From the NCBI RefSeq assembly GCF_030817655.1, contig NZ_JAUSZM010000003.1:10292001-10356000 (forward strand): a stretch of DNA of 64,000 bases, read 5' to 3'. The translations under genes and the position numbers were made by a program. The notes under the pieces were generated by a model. It made no database searches. It saw only the letters and a program-made list of their open reading frames with translations, and was not told the origin of the DNA. This DNA is from Streptomyces sp. V4I2. Lineage in GTDB: Bacteria; Actinomycetota; Actinomycetes; Streptomycetales; Streptomycetaceae. Positions 34,628 through 42,170 of this stretch are shown one piece after another. Position 1 is the first letter of the stretch, and each line of letters begins with the position of its first letter.

Positions 34628-34698
34628 CGGACCGGTGGGCTGCTGAGGGGCGGCGCCGAAGCGGTTGTAGGCGTTGATGGCGGCAATGAACGAACGGA
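34628..34698 (-). pseudogene. Relic of a carboxymuconolactone decarboxylase-like gene
   Basis: Minus-strand translation gives FIAAINAYNRFGAAPQQPTG, which matches the C-terminus LIAVINAYNRINIINQQPAG of the intact CMD/AhpD-like protein at 48712. No earlier part of the family, including the CxxC motif, is recognisable upstream. It appears to be a deleted paralogue. Confidence 0.5.
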
Positions 34699-34849
34699 AG
34701 CCGCCATGGGAAGATCCCATCGTCTTGCCCGTTCGGATGGGGGCCGGCTTGACGCTGTTCGCCGAAGAACAGAGCAGGTCGCGCGCGGTCGTTCCCGACC
34801 GGGCGATGTGCACAGCAGCTCCGCGACCCCTATGTGTGGCCGTGCAACA

Positions 34850-34870
34850 GGTCCTGTTGTGAAAGTCGAT
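34850..34870. repeat. Possible IS5-type end remnant
   Basis: GGTCCTGTTGTGAAAGT resembles the IS ends at 3680 and 38617 over about 17 bases. Confidence 0.35.
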
Positions 34871-34879
34871 CAGGAGTCG

Positions 34880-35440
34880 CAGTCGGCTCGGGTGACGGTC
34901 CGATCCGACCAGGCCCGCGAGAGGGTGAGACGGTCGGATCGGAGCACGTCGCGCTGTTCGGTCACCCAATGCTCAACCTGATCCACGGATTCCGCGACGG
35001 ACTGATCCGTGGTGTCGAGCAGGTGGATGCACCATCGCCGATCGTCGGCAGTCCACCCGGTCCAACGGTGCCAGGCCATACGAGGCCAGCTGCCGTCGAT
35101 GATGACGTCGGGTCGGTGTCGGGGATTCTTGGCGTGCTCGCGGTGCCAGACGGCCCAGCCGAGGAAGGCGTCAACCGCCGGAGCGTCCCACCGGCCCGCG
35201 TCGCGCAGGGTGAGCCTGCTGCGCCGGACTCGTCGGACACGTCGACCAGACACACCGCGATTCCATCCAGCAACGGGGCGGAGGGGGTGGCCAGGACCTC
35301 TCCAAGCGGGGACTGCCCGGTCAGCTCGTGGCGGTTGGACGTGGGGGGCGTCCGATGCCTTGCCATCGCGGTCGAGGAAACCTTCGTACGCGACGTGCCA
35401 GCCGAAGAGCTGAGCGGTCGTAGCGGCGTGAAGCGCGGTC
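34880..35440 (-). pseudogene. Frameshifted gene of unknown function
   Basis: Two long coding-like stretches lie in different minus-strand frames: HELTGQSPLGEVLATPSAPL then LDGIAVCLVDVSDE near 35240-35360, and LRDAGRWDAPAVDAFLGWAVW then WHRWTGWTADDRRWCIHLLDTT near 34940-35210. Composition and continuity suggest a single original protein, perhaps a P-loop kinase-like one (LFGWHVAYEGFLDRDG upstream in a third frame). At least two frameshifts break it. I do not recognise the family with confidence. Confidence 0.4.
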
Positions 35441-35534
35441 CAAACCTGGGATTGCCGACCCTCATCGTCCGGTCGGTGTAGACGATTGATGAGGGCGGGT
35501 GGGCGGATCCCGGCCGCCCGTGCCGGAGGAAGGC

Positions 35535-36510
35535 TCAGTGTGGGAAAGCCCGCGGCGGACGCTGACGGGGCAGCGTGATGCGGAATTCCTCGATCACGGA
35601 ATTCACCTGCCGCATCAGCGAAGTCCGTTCCAGCAGACCAAGGTAGAGATTGCGGCGGGCCAGTCCAGGTAGGTCCACACAGAAGTACATTGCCATCAGC
35701 GGGTTGACGAACAACTGGCCGTTCTTGGTCCTTTCCGTGAACCGGACATCGCCGAAGTCACCGCGCACGGCGGCGGCGACGGATCCGTTCACGATGCTCG
35801 GGTGGCTCGGGGTGTGGCGCTGGGCGTGCGCCACCGCGTCGAGATAGAGCGCGCCCTCCCGCGCCCTCCCGCGCCGCCCCGAGCAGCGAGAACGCCCCGA
35901 GATAGGCGCCGTCCCGGTCCAGGGCGGCCAGGTTCTCCAGTACGAGCGAGTGGTTCACACCGTGATACGCGTCCACGCCGAAGCCGAGGCAGGCCACCAG
36001 CCGGTGCGGGATTTCGTCGAGCCTGCTCACGGCGGCCAGGCTCGCCATGTCCTCCTCCGGGGTGCCCAGACCGTGTTCGTCGCCGCGCATCAGGATGTCT
36101 GTCCCGCCGTCCACCAGCACCACCGCGTCGACACCGCCGAGATGGGTGATCAGCGTCCGGTAGGCCGCCCGCAGCGGACCGACCCCGATGCTCGGGAACG
36201 CGTACACGGTCGACGGCAGATCCTGCGTCGCGAGCCACTGGGCGAGCGTCCGTTCGGGAAAGTAGTCGCCGCGCAGGGCGGTTTCGGGCCCGACGGCCGC
36301 GACGTCCTGGTCCACCCACACATCGAGGTCCAAGCCGTACAGATCGGCGAAGGACAGGTTGGCGAGGTACACCTCCTTGCCCGCGGACCGCAGCGCGAGT
36401 GCGAGCGGCAGCCCGGCATACACGTCGAAGCCGCCGCCCGCCCCGGCGATGAGTACCCGTCACGCGTCGCGCAGGCGGGTGAAGAACGCAGGTTCCCCCA
36501 GAGAGATCAC
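35535..36510 (-). pseudogene. DUF1152 family protein with a nonsense codon and a duplication frameshift
   Basis: The gene would start at GTG 36510 (MISLGEPAFFTRLRDA). It then meets an in-frame TGA immediately before RVLIAGAGGGFDVYAGLPLA, where Arg is expected, so a CGA to TGA change is likely. The body (LANLSFADLYGLDLDVWVDQ, VVLVDGGTDILMRGDEHGLG) is typical of DUF1152. Near 35850-35877 a tandem duplication of the 10-mer GCGCCCTCCC shifts the frame by one base. After it the true C-terminus resumes as HAQRHTPSHPSIVNGSVAAA and TKNGQLFVNPLMAMYFCVDL to the stop at 35535. Confidence 0.75.
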
Positions 36511-36585
36511 CGCAGGACGCTACTGCACTTGATTGGGTGATGTGAGGTCATCGCCTGACAAGTGGGGGATGGTTCCGGTAGATCT

Positions 36586-36981
36586 GTGCGCGTGAACGAC
36601 TCCACGCCCGAGAACGACGAGCCCACCACCTTCGTCGAGACCTCGAAGAACCTGTTCAGGAAGCACAAGCCGAAGGTCCTCGCCGTCGGCGGTGCGGTCG
36701 GCAGCGTGGCCCTGGCCGTCATCGCCGCCAGTCTCGCCGGAGGGCGGGGTTCCGAGAACACGGAGGATCAGGAGTCGCTCTCCGCCCCTGAAACTTCGGA
36801 CCAGTCTCGTCGGTCCTCCAGCGACCATGACCGCGACCCATTCCTACGAAGGCTCCCTGCCGGTCAGCACGCCAGCGATGAGGCCAGGGCGAGGTACAAG
36901 GAATTGACGGGCAACGACCTCACCTCCTGGTTACACCTTGGTTCGCCGGTGGTTTTTTCCGAAGGAGTCCTCAGAGGATGA
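36586..36981 (+). CDS. Hypothetical single-pass membrane protein
   Basis: About 131 residues. The GTG at 36586 is one of three possible starts (36562, 36586, 36592). A charged N-terminus is followed by one membrane segment (VLAVGGAVGSVALAVIAASL) and a long, polar, probably extracellular tail. The last about 20 residues do not look like the preceding sequence, so the 3' end may be frameshifted or replaced by neighbouring rearranged DNA. No family recognised. Confidence 0.5.
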   Translation: MRVNDSTPENDEPTTFVETSKNLFRKHKPKVLAVGGAVGSVALAVIAASLAGGRGSENTEDQESLSAPETSDQSRRSSSDHDRDPFLRRLPAGQHASDEARARYKELTGNDLTSWLHLGSPVVFSEGVLRG

Positions 36982-37172
36982 GACCCCCGGCGAAGCCGCA
37001 GCCTGAGCATCTGGGCGAAGGCACCGCCACCTCTCGTTCCGCTGCAGTGCTGGCTGATGCTGCAGAACGTCTTTACCGCCGCTGACCTTGGTGACGGGGC
37101 TGTCCAGCGGGAGAAGATCCTCTCGTGAGCCAGCCCCCTGCCGCAGTTGCCGAAGCCTGAGTTCGCTCTCTG

Positions 37173-37400
37173 ATGCCCGTCGAGGCCCTATCCGAGGTGC
37201 CCGCACAGATCGTTGCTGATCTCGGAGAGGCTGGCATCCCTGGCGGGTTGACCGGTGACGGGTACCGGCCGCTGAGCGAACCGGTGTACTTCGGGGGGAT
37301 CGGTGAGCGGGGGCTGGTCGCCATTGCGACGAGTGGCCTGTTCGGCCGTATCGGAGTCGATGTAGCCAGTGGTCACGTGTACCACGGGTTTCGGGCCGCG
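37173..37400 (+). pseudogene. Fragment of an unrecognised protein (SUKH-like pattern, weak)
   Basis: The coding-like part reads VEALSEVPAQIVADLGEAGI, then YRPLSEPVYFGGIGERGL and SGLFGRIGVDVASGHVYHG before turning into antisense of a DUF402 relic. The alternation of strands and GHV/YHG ending resembles SUKH-type immunity proteins, but only loosely. It is a fragment joined to other fragments. Confidence 0.3.
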
Positions 37401-37610
37401 ACGCAGCGGATCAAGTCCAGGTCGACCATGGTGACCTGCCCGGTCCACCAGGCATCGCGGGGAAAGAGCATGACCCGCGGCTCCTGCGCCACCCAGCCGC
37501 ACGCCGTGCTCGTCCTCGCCAAGACGGGCCATCGGGCGGTGCCGATGCGGGCGGCCGTCGAACTTGCGCACGGAGACGAGAACCTCGCCAACGGTCATGA
37601 TCTGGAGACT
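37385..37610 (-). pseudogene. DUF402-domain relic
   Basis: Minus-strand fragments VGEVLVSVRKFDGRPHRHRP and ARLGEDEHGVRLGG in one frame, and VMLFPRDAWWTGQVTMVDLDL in another, match the order of motifs in DUF402 proteins. A frameshift separates them, and the metal-binding C-terminal part is missing. Confidence 0.5.
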
Positions 37611-37663
37611 GCTTGGCAGTCTTCCCCGGTGAACCGTCCCGGTCGGGCGCCAGTCGGCCTGTA

Positions 37664-37950
37664 GGACGAAGAACAGGAAGCACAGGAAGCGCGGCTTGGC
37701 GGCGATGGCTTCGGGGAACAGCTCGCGGGCGGCTGGATCCGGCTCCGGCTCGCTGATGACCGTGATCCGGAAACCGGCACCGGTGAAGGCCTCGATCATC
37801 GCGTGCAACGGCCTGTGCCAGATACTCATCAGGGCGGTATGGCCGCCCATGGTCCACTTTTCGGTCCAGTTGGTGATGTCGAAGTACTGGTACTCCGCCT
37901 CGCGGCCGGCCTGGCGGTGCATGAGGTTGATGGCAAAGGCGACGTCGCGC
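37664..37950 (-). pseudogene. SAM-dependent methyltransferase, C-terminal fragment
   Basis: The frame reads AINLMHRQAGREAEYQYFDI, TNWTEKWTMGGHTALMSIWH, RPLHAMIEAFTGAGFRITVI and ends PRFLCFLFFVLQA. This is the typical C-terminal third of class I methyltransferases of the UbiE/COQ5 type. The SAM-binding N-terminal domain is absent. Its 5' side joins an ISAs1-type transposase fragment at about 37950. Confidence 0.65.
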
Positions 37951-38095
37951 CGCTGAGCACGGCCACCGCGCGCAGGGTGAGCGGAGCGCCGAGGAGGTAG
38001 CGGCAGCCTCGCACTCGTCTCGGGTCACTCACCCGGTCCGACACCTCGGCCAGGGTAAGCAGGACGGGCGGTAGGACGAGCGGTTCCGCGGGCAA
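37950..38095 (-). pseudogene. ISAs1-type transposase, N-terminal fragment
   Basis: The sequence PAEPLVLPPVLLTLAEVSDR and VSDPRRVRGCRYLLGAPLTL, then RAVAVLSGAT, fits the N-terminal domain found in ISAs1/H-repeat-type transposases (DPRRxRGxRYxL, AVLxGA). It stops at the junction with the methyltransferase fragment. Confidence 0.65.
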
Positions 38096-38237
38096 GCGCG
38101 GCAGCTCGACGTCCCCGCGGTGTCGCTGGAGGACCCGCTCCTGGCAGACACGAGCAACCGGTCAACTCATCTCGCCCACTGAGAAGCTATCCGCTTTCCG
38201 AACTGGGGGCGAGGCTCGGGAGGCGTGGGTAGATGGG

Positions 38238-38558
38238 CTACTGCGCGTCGCGCGGGCGGGGGTGCGGGGGGTGGTGGTGCTCGGTCAGGACGGTGAGCAG
38301 GCGGGTTAGTTCGTCCTGCTGGACGGGGGTGAGGGGGGCGAGGATTTCGCGCTGGGCGTCGGCGATGAGCGTATCGAGGCGCTCTAGGCGGCGGCGGCCG
38401 GTGGGGGTAAGGGTGATGACGTTGCGGCGGCGGTCGGTGGGATCGGGTTCGCGGCGGATGCATTCGGTGTCGGCGAGCTCGTTGAGGACAGAGACCATGT
38501 CGGTGCGGTAGATGCCGGTGCGGCGGCTGAGTTCGGCCTGACTGGCGGCGCCGGCATC
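38238..38558 (-). pseudogene. MarR-family regulator, N-terminally truncated
   Basis: The remaining part covers the recognition helix and wing: LDAGAASQAELSRRTGIYRT, DMVSVLNELADTECIRREPD and PTDRRRNVITLTPTGRRRLE, then a C-terminal helix. The first 40 or so residues are replaced by the tail of an IS5-type transposase read on the other strand, with the junction at about 38558. The longest remaining frame from an ATG at 38498 is unlikely to fold normally. Confidence 0.72.
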
Positions 38559-38618
38559 AAGCTCGCTGTCCGCTACGAGGCAACCGTGCTGGTCGCAGTC
38601 CTCAACGAGTGGCTGTGA
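38559..38618 (+). pseudogene. IS5-family transposase, C-terminal tail
   Basis: Twenty codons encoding KLAVRYEATVLVAVLNEWL and a stop. This is the same C-terminal motif as in the fragment at 4299. The terminal inverted repeat follows directly. Confidence 0.75.
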
Positions 38619-38639
38619 CCAGCACTTTCACAACAGGCC
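38617..38639. repeat. IS5-type terminal inverted repeat
   Basis: GACCAGCACTTTCACAACAG, followed by GCC, directly follows the transposase tail and matches the solitary end at 3680 in reverse. The stop codon of the intact sigma gene lies inside it. Confidence 0.6.
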
Positions 38640-39587
38640 GTAGTCCCGGTCTGCCGCGGACACGTCGTTCGAGCCGCCAGGCCCACCGGGTACACCAGGC
38701 ACCCGAGGTACACCGCGAGAGGCATCCGGCCGGTTCCAGAGGCGCAGTTTGTCGGGGTTCAGAACGGCCCAGACCTGGACGACGTGGTGGCCGGCGATGT
38801 CGAAGCTGATCACGGCGGCGACCTGGCCGTCGTAGCGCACGACGATCCCCGTCCGGCCGTTGACGGAGTGGAGGTCCAGTGCGGTACGGGGGCGGTGGGA
38901 GAGCAGAGTGAGCAGGCTGCGGGCGACGTTCAGGGCACCGTGGACCGGCCGGTCCAGAGCCCGCACCTTGCCGCCGCCGTCGAAGAAGGCCGTGGCGTCG
39001 GGGGCCAGCAGAGATGACAGGAGGGCCGAGTCCTCCGCGGCGCAGGCCTCACGGACCGCCCGGACCATCCGGTCGTGCTGATGCGGCATGGTGGGACTCG
39101 AACGCCTGGTCCGCAAGGTGCGACGGGCCCGTTCGGCGAGTTCGGTACATTCCTGTTCCGTCTGGCCTACGATCTCGGCGACCACTTGTGGCGCCATCCC
39201 GAAAACATCATTGAGGACGAATGCCGCCCGCTCGGCCGGGGACAGGGAGTCCAACGCGTTCAGCAGAACCTCGCTGACCTCGTCCGTCAAAGACGGACAA
39301 GCCCTCACTGTCGTATCACCGGCTGTGCCTGCCGCGCCCGGCCCTCGACGCTCTGGCAGGGCCAGGCACGTCAGGCAGATGGCGCCTGCCGTCTTCACCA
39401 GCCAGGAGAGCGGCTCCGCGATCCGCGCCCTCTCCGGACCGGACAGGCCGTACCACCGACGGTAGGTCTCGGTGACGACTTCGTCGGCATCAGGACCTGT
39501 GCCCAACATCCAATAGGCGACGGCCAGCAGATGCTGCCGCTCGTCGAGCATCTCAGCGATCGGCACCGCGTCATCGGCCTGGTCCAT
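38628..39587 (-). CDS. ECF41/SigJ-type sigma factor with intact C-terminal SnoaL-like domain
   Basis: A 319-residue sigma factor, the only full-length ECF41 member here. Region 2 (LLAVAYWMLGTGPDADEVV and TETYRRWYGLSG) is rather divergent. Region 4 is LSPAERAAFVLNDVFGMAP followed by QVVAEIVGQTEQECTELAER. After residue 200 comes LLAPDATAFFDGGGKVRAL, the DGGGR-type linker, then a SnoaL-like fold with AAVISFDIAGHHVVQVWAVL and NPDKL, the other ECF41 signature. No anti-sigma gene is adjacent, as usual in this group, where the fused domain regulates activity. An ECF41-type promoter lies upstream, so autoregulation is likely. The last residues (GLL-stop) are encoded in an IS end, so the extreme C-terminus has been altered. 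Confidence 0.85.
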   Translation of the reverse strand: MDQADDAVPIAEMLDERQHLLAVAYWMLGTGPDADEVVTETYRRWYGLSGPERARIAEPLSWLVKTAGAICLTCLALPERRGPGAAGTAGDTTVRACPSLTDEVSEVLLNALDSLSPAERAAFVLNDVFGMAPQVVAEIVGQTEQECTELAERARRTLRTRRSSPTMPHQHDRMVRAVREACAAEDSALLSSLLAPDATAFFDGGGKVRALDRPVHGALNVARSLLTLLSHRPRTALDLHSVNGRTGIVVRYDGQVAAVISFDIAGHHVVQVWAVLNPDKLRLWNRPDASRGVPRVPGVPGGPGGSNDVSAADRDYGLL

Positions 39588-39728
39588 ACGGCATCTTCCC
39601 TCTCACACGGCAGTCCATCGCCTACACCGCGACGTCTCGGCCGACGTCCGGAACGGCCTCGGTGGACCGAGCGCGCTGTCCCGACCTGTCGTGTCCAACG
39701 TTCTGGTCACGCTGTTCTCGACAGTGCA

Positions 39729-39755
39729 GACCGGACAGGCATGGACCATGTGACA
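39729..39755 (-). promoter_or_regulatory. ECF41-type promoter of the intact sigma gene
   Basis: TGTCACA at 39755-39749, 16 nt, GGTC at 39732-39729. The leader to the ATG at 39587 is about 135 nt. It is divergent from the promoter at 39923. Confidence 0.83.
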
Positions 39756-39922
39756 CGGGCAGTGACGCGGGGGAAAGTGCCTGCGAACGCGCTGGGTGAC
39801 CCTGAGATGCGGGCGGGTGCATGCCCCCAGTGGGCCGACACGCGATTGGCTGAGTGGCGACCCGTATGGGACAGGGACCGGCCGGGCCCGCACGTCTCGA
39901 GCCCGCGGCGACGATGGGCACA

Positions 39923-39949
39923 TGTCACACATTCGATGAGCGTCCTGTC
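39923..39949 (+). promoter_or_regulatory. ECF41-type promoter for the secreted hydrolase
   Basis: TGTCACA at 39923-39929, 16 nt, TGTC at 39946-39949. A long leader of about 250 nt precedes the ATG at 40204. No other gene was recognised in that leader. Confidence 0.8.
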
Positions 39950-40203
39950 ATAAGGGCGAAAGGCGGTAAGTGGGACTGTCGAGTCAACCGGCCGTTCCCG
40001 CCCGGCGGTTGGCACCCGGCTCGTCCACGTTGGCAGCCCGCCTCCTACCTGGTTTCCGCGTCGCAGCAACGATGCTGACCGCGCCGCCGTACACGGCTCC
40101 AGCCCCGCCTCAGCAGTGGGCTGTCGTGGGCCGCCGACCATCAGCGCCGCGCTCCTTCCACCAGGAGTCGGCGCGTCTGCGCAACCTCGAAAGGTGTCTG
40201 CCT

Positions 40204-41046
40204 ATGTTCCGCTCATCCCTCGCCCGCCGGTCCCGTACCCCGCTCACCGTTGTCGCCGGGGCCAGCATCGCTGCGGGCCTGCTGGTCACCGCGGTCGCCC
40301 CCGCCTCCGCCGACAAGGGTGTCCACGTACGGAGTCCCAAGCCCACCGTCGTCCTGGTCCACGGTGCTTTCGCCGACTCCACAAGCTGGAACGACGTCAT
40401 CAAGAAGCTTCGCCACGACGGTTATCCGGTCATCGCGGTCGCCAACCCGCTGCGGTCCCTGAGCGGTGACTCCGCCTATCTCAAGGACATCCTGGAGGGC
40501 ATAGACGGTCCCATCGTTCTGGCCGGCCACTCCTACGGCGGCTCCGTCATCAGCAACGCGGCCACCGGCAACAAGAACGTCAAGGCGCTGGTCTACCTCG
40601 CCGCCTTCCTCCCGGAGAAGGGCGAGAGCGCGGCCGACCTGTCGGGCAAGTTCCCCGGCAGCACCCTCGGCGAAGCCCTCCGCTCCGTACCGCTGACCGA
40701 GGCGGACGGCTCCCAGGGCGCCGACCTCTACATCCAGAACGACAAGTTCCGTCACCAGTTCGCCGCCGACGTGCCCCGTAACAAGACCGACCTGATGGCC
40801 GTCACCCAGCGACCTGTCACCAACGCCGCCCTGGCGGAGGGTGCGGCCGAGCCGGCCTGGAAGACCATTCCCTCCTGGGTCCTGGTTGCCACGCAGGACC
40901 TCAACATCCCGGCCGAGGCTCAGGAGTTCATGGCCGAGCGGGCAGGCGCCCACACCACGGAGGTCCGCTCCTCGCACGCGGTGAGCGTCTCGCAGCCCGG
41001 AAGGGTCACCGACGTCATCGAGGACGCTGCGCACTCGGTGCGCTGA
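40204..41046 (+). CDS. Secreted alpha/beta hydrolase
   Basis: A 280-residue alpha/beta hydrolase with a signal peptide. The N-terminus MFRSSLARRSRTP is followed by a hydrophobic stretch and an AxA site (APASA near residue 36), so export is likely. The mature part has the oxyanion-side TVVLVHGAFADSTSW, nucleophile elbow GHSYGGS, and a C-terminal His in RSSHAVSVSQPG. It is a close paralogue of the cytosolic hydrolase at 50485 (shared SYGGSVISNAATG and GKFPGSTLGE). The ATG at 40204 has AAAGGTG upstream. Its reaction is unknown; esterase or lactonase is possible. Confidence 0.85.
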   Translation: MFRSSLARRSRTPLTVVAGASIAAGLLVTAVAPASADKGVHVRSPKPTVVLVHGAFADSTSWNDVIKKLRHDGYPVIAVANPLRSLSGDSAYLKDILEGIDGPIVLAGHSYGGSVISNAATGNKNVKALVYLAAFLPEKGESAADLSGKFPGSTLGEALRSVPLTEADGSQGADLYIQNDKFRHQFAADVPRNKTDLMAVTQRPVTNAALAEGAAEPAWKTIPSWVLVATQDLNIPAEAQEFMAERAGAHTTEVRSSHAVSVSQPGRVTDVIEDAAHSVR

Positions 41047-41066
41047 CGCCTCTTACGTATGTCGGT

Positions 41067-41108
41067 CAGGGGATCGGGACGGACCGGACGGTCCGTCCCG
41101 ATCCCCTG
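41067..41108 (+). terminator. Intrinsic-type hairpin after the secreted hydrolase
   Basis: A perfect 20-bp inverted repeat (CAGGGGATCGGGACGGACCG at 41067-41086, its complement at 41089-41108) with a 2-nt centre lies 20 nt after the stop codon. Confidence 0.75.
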
Positions 41109-41194
41109 TGTGCCCAGTGCCGGCCCTTCGCGAGCGGGCCCCGTCACAGGTCGGGGACGGCGAGGACCCTTCCGACCTGGATGGGCACACCACA

Positions 41195-41231
41195 ACGGCC
41201 GGTACCGGACAAGGGTCTCGGTACCGGCCGT
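41195..41231 (-). terminator. Hairpin after NmrA-like gene 2
   Basis: A perfect 13-bp stem (ACGGCCGGTACCG at 41195-41207, complement at 41219-41231) with an 11-nt loop lies 54 nt downstream of the NmrA stop codon on the minus strand. Confidence 0.6.
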
Positions 41232-41284
41232 CGTGCGGTCCAGTCGCGCGGGAGCGGATCCCGATCGCTGGCCGTTCCCCGGTT

Positions 41285-42037
41285 CTACTTCCCCTGCCGC
41301 GCGATCCAGTCGCTGAATCGCGTCTCGCCGAGGCGCGCGTCCGGACCGGGCAGCAGCGTCTTCTCCTCCAACTGGGCCCCGAAGTAGGGTGCCTTGGGAT
41401 CGGAGACGACCGTGCGCGGGTCGTTCTTGGCGGCCAGGCCCTTACGGATCAGCTCGTCCAGCTGGAACGTGTCAGGTCCGGCGACCTCAACGACACCGCC
41501 CACCGGCTCACCGACGGCAGTGCGGCCGACCGCGGCGGCGACGTCGTCGGAGTAGATGGGCTGGATCGCGATGGGGGCAAGGTGCACCGTGTTGTCGTCC
41601 TGAGTGGCGGAGTCCGCGATGCCCTTCATGAACTCGAAGAACTGGGTGGCGTGCACGATGGAGAACGGAACTCCGGACTCCCTGATCAGCTCCTCCTGCG
41701 CCTGCTTGGCGCGGAAGTAACCACTTTCCTGGAGCCGCTCAGTGCCCACCACGGACAGTGCGACGTGGTGCGTGACACCGGCCTCCTTCTCCGCCTTGAG
41801 CAGATCCGTGGTGGAGGTGCGGAAGAACTCCATGACCGCGTCGTCCTCGAACGAGGGGGAGTTGGACACGTCCACCACTACCTGAGCGCCCTGCAGAACC
41901 TCAGTCAGGCCCTCACCCGTCAGAGTGTTGACCCCGGTGTTGGGCGCGGCCGGAACCGCCTCGTGGCCGTGCTCGGTGAGCTTGCCGACCACCTTGGAGC
42001 CGATGAGACCGGTTCCGCCGACAACTACGACCTTCAT
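41285..42037 (-). CDS. NmrA/SDR-type NAD(P)-binding protein 2
   Basis: A 250-residue NmrA/epimerase-type protein. It has a Rossmann motif VVVGGTGLIGSKVV at the N-terminus, then HHVALSVVGTERLQ, SGYFRAKQAQEELI and HATQFFEF, as in gene 1 at 9265, to which it is about three-quarters identical by eye. ATG 42037 has AGGAGGA seven bases upstream. It has its own ECF41-type promoter at 42105. It does not overlap the downstream hydrolase terminator region and appears monocistronic. Substrate unknown. Confidence 0.87.
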   Translation of the reverse strand: MKVVVVGGTGLIGSKVVGKLTEHGHEAVPAAPNTGVNTLTGEGLTEVLQGAQVVVDVSNSPSFEDDAVMEFFRTSTTDLLKAEKEAGVTHHVALSVVGTERLQESGYFRAKQAQEELIRESGVPFSIVHATQFFEFMKGIADSATQDDNTVHLAPIAIQPIYSDDVAAAVGRTAVGEPVGGVVEVAGPDTFQLDELIRKGLAAKNDPRTVVSDPKAPYFGAQLEEKTLLPGPDARLGETRFSDWIARQGK

Positions 42038-42078
42038 GATGGTTCCTCCTCGATTATTGGGGTTTCCGTACCAGTAGT

Positions 42079-42105
42079 GACAGGACAGGGGAGGTTTGTG
42101 TGACA
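42079..42105 (-). promoter_or_regulatory. ECF41-type promoter for NmrA-like gene 2
   Basis: TGTCACA at 42105-42099, 16 nt, TGTC at 42082-42079. The leader is about 35 nt. Confidence 0.82.
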
Positions 42106-42170
42106 TGGCACCGGGCGCATCATGTGCGGCGCGTCGTGTCGCGCAGGCCCGGGTTGCGGCACCTCGCCGC

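Noticed and set aside
36423..36463. Start of the DUF1152 gene at an internal GTG near 36423
   Set aside because: The family N-terminus, including the GAGGGFD glycine motif, continues upstream in frame to GTG 36510, broken only by one TGA.
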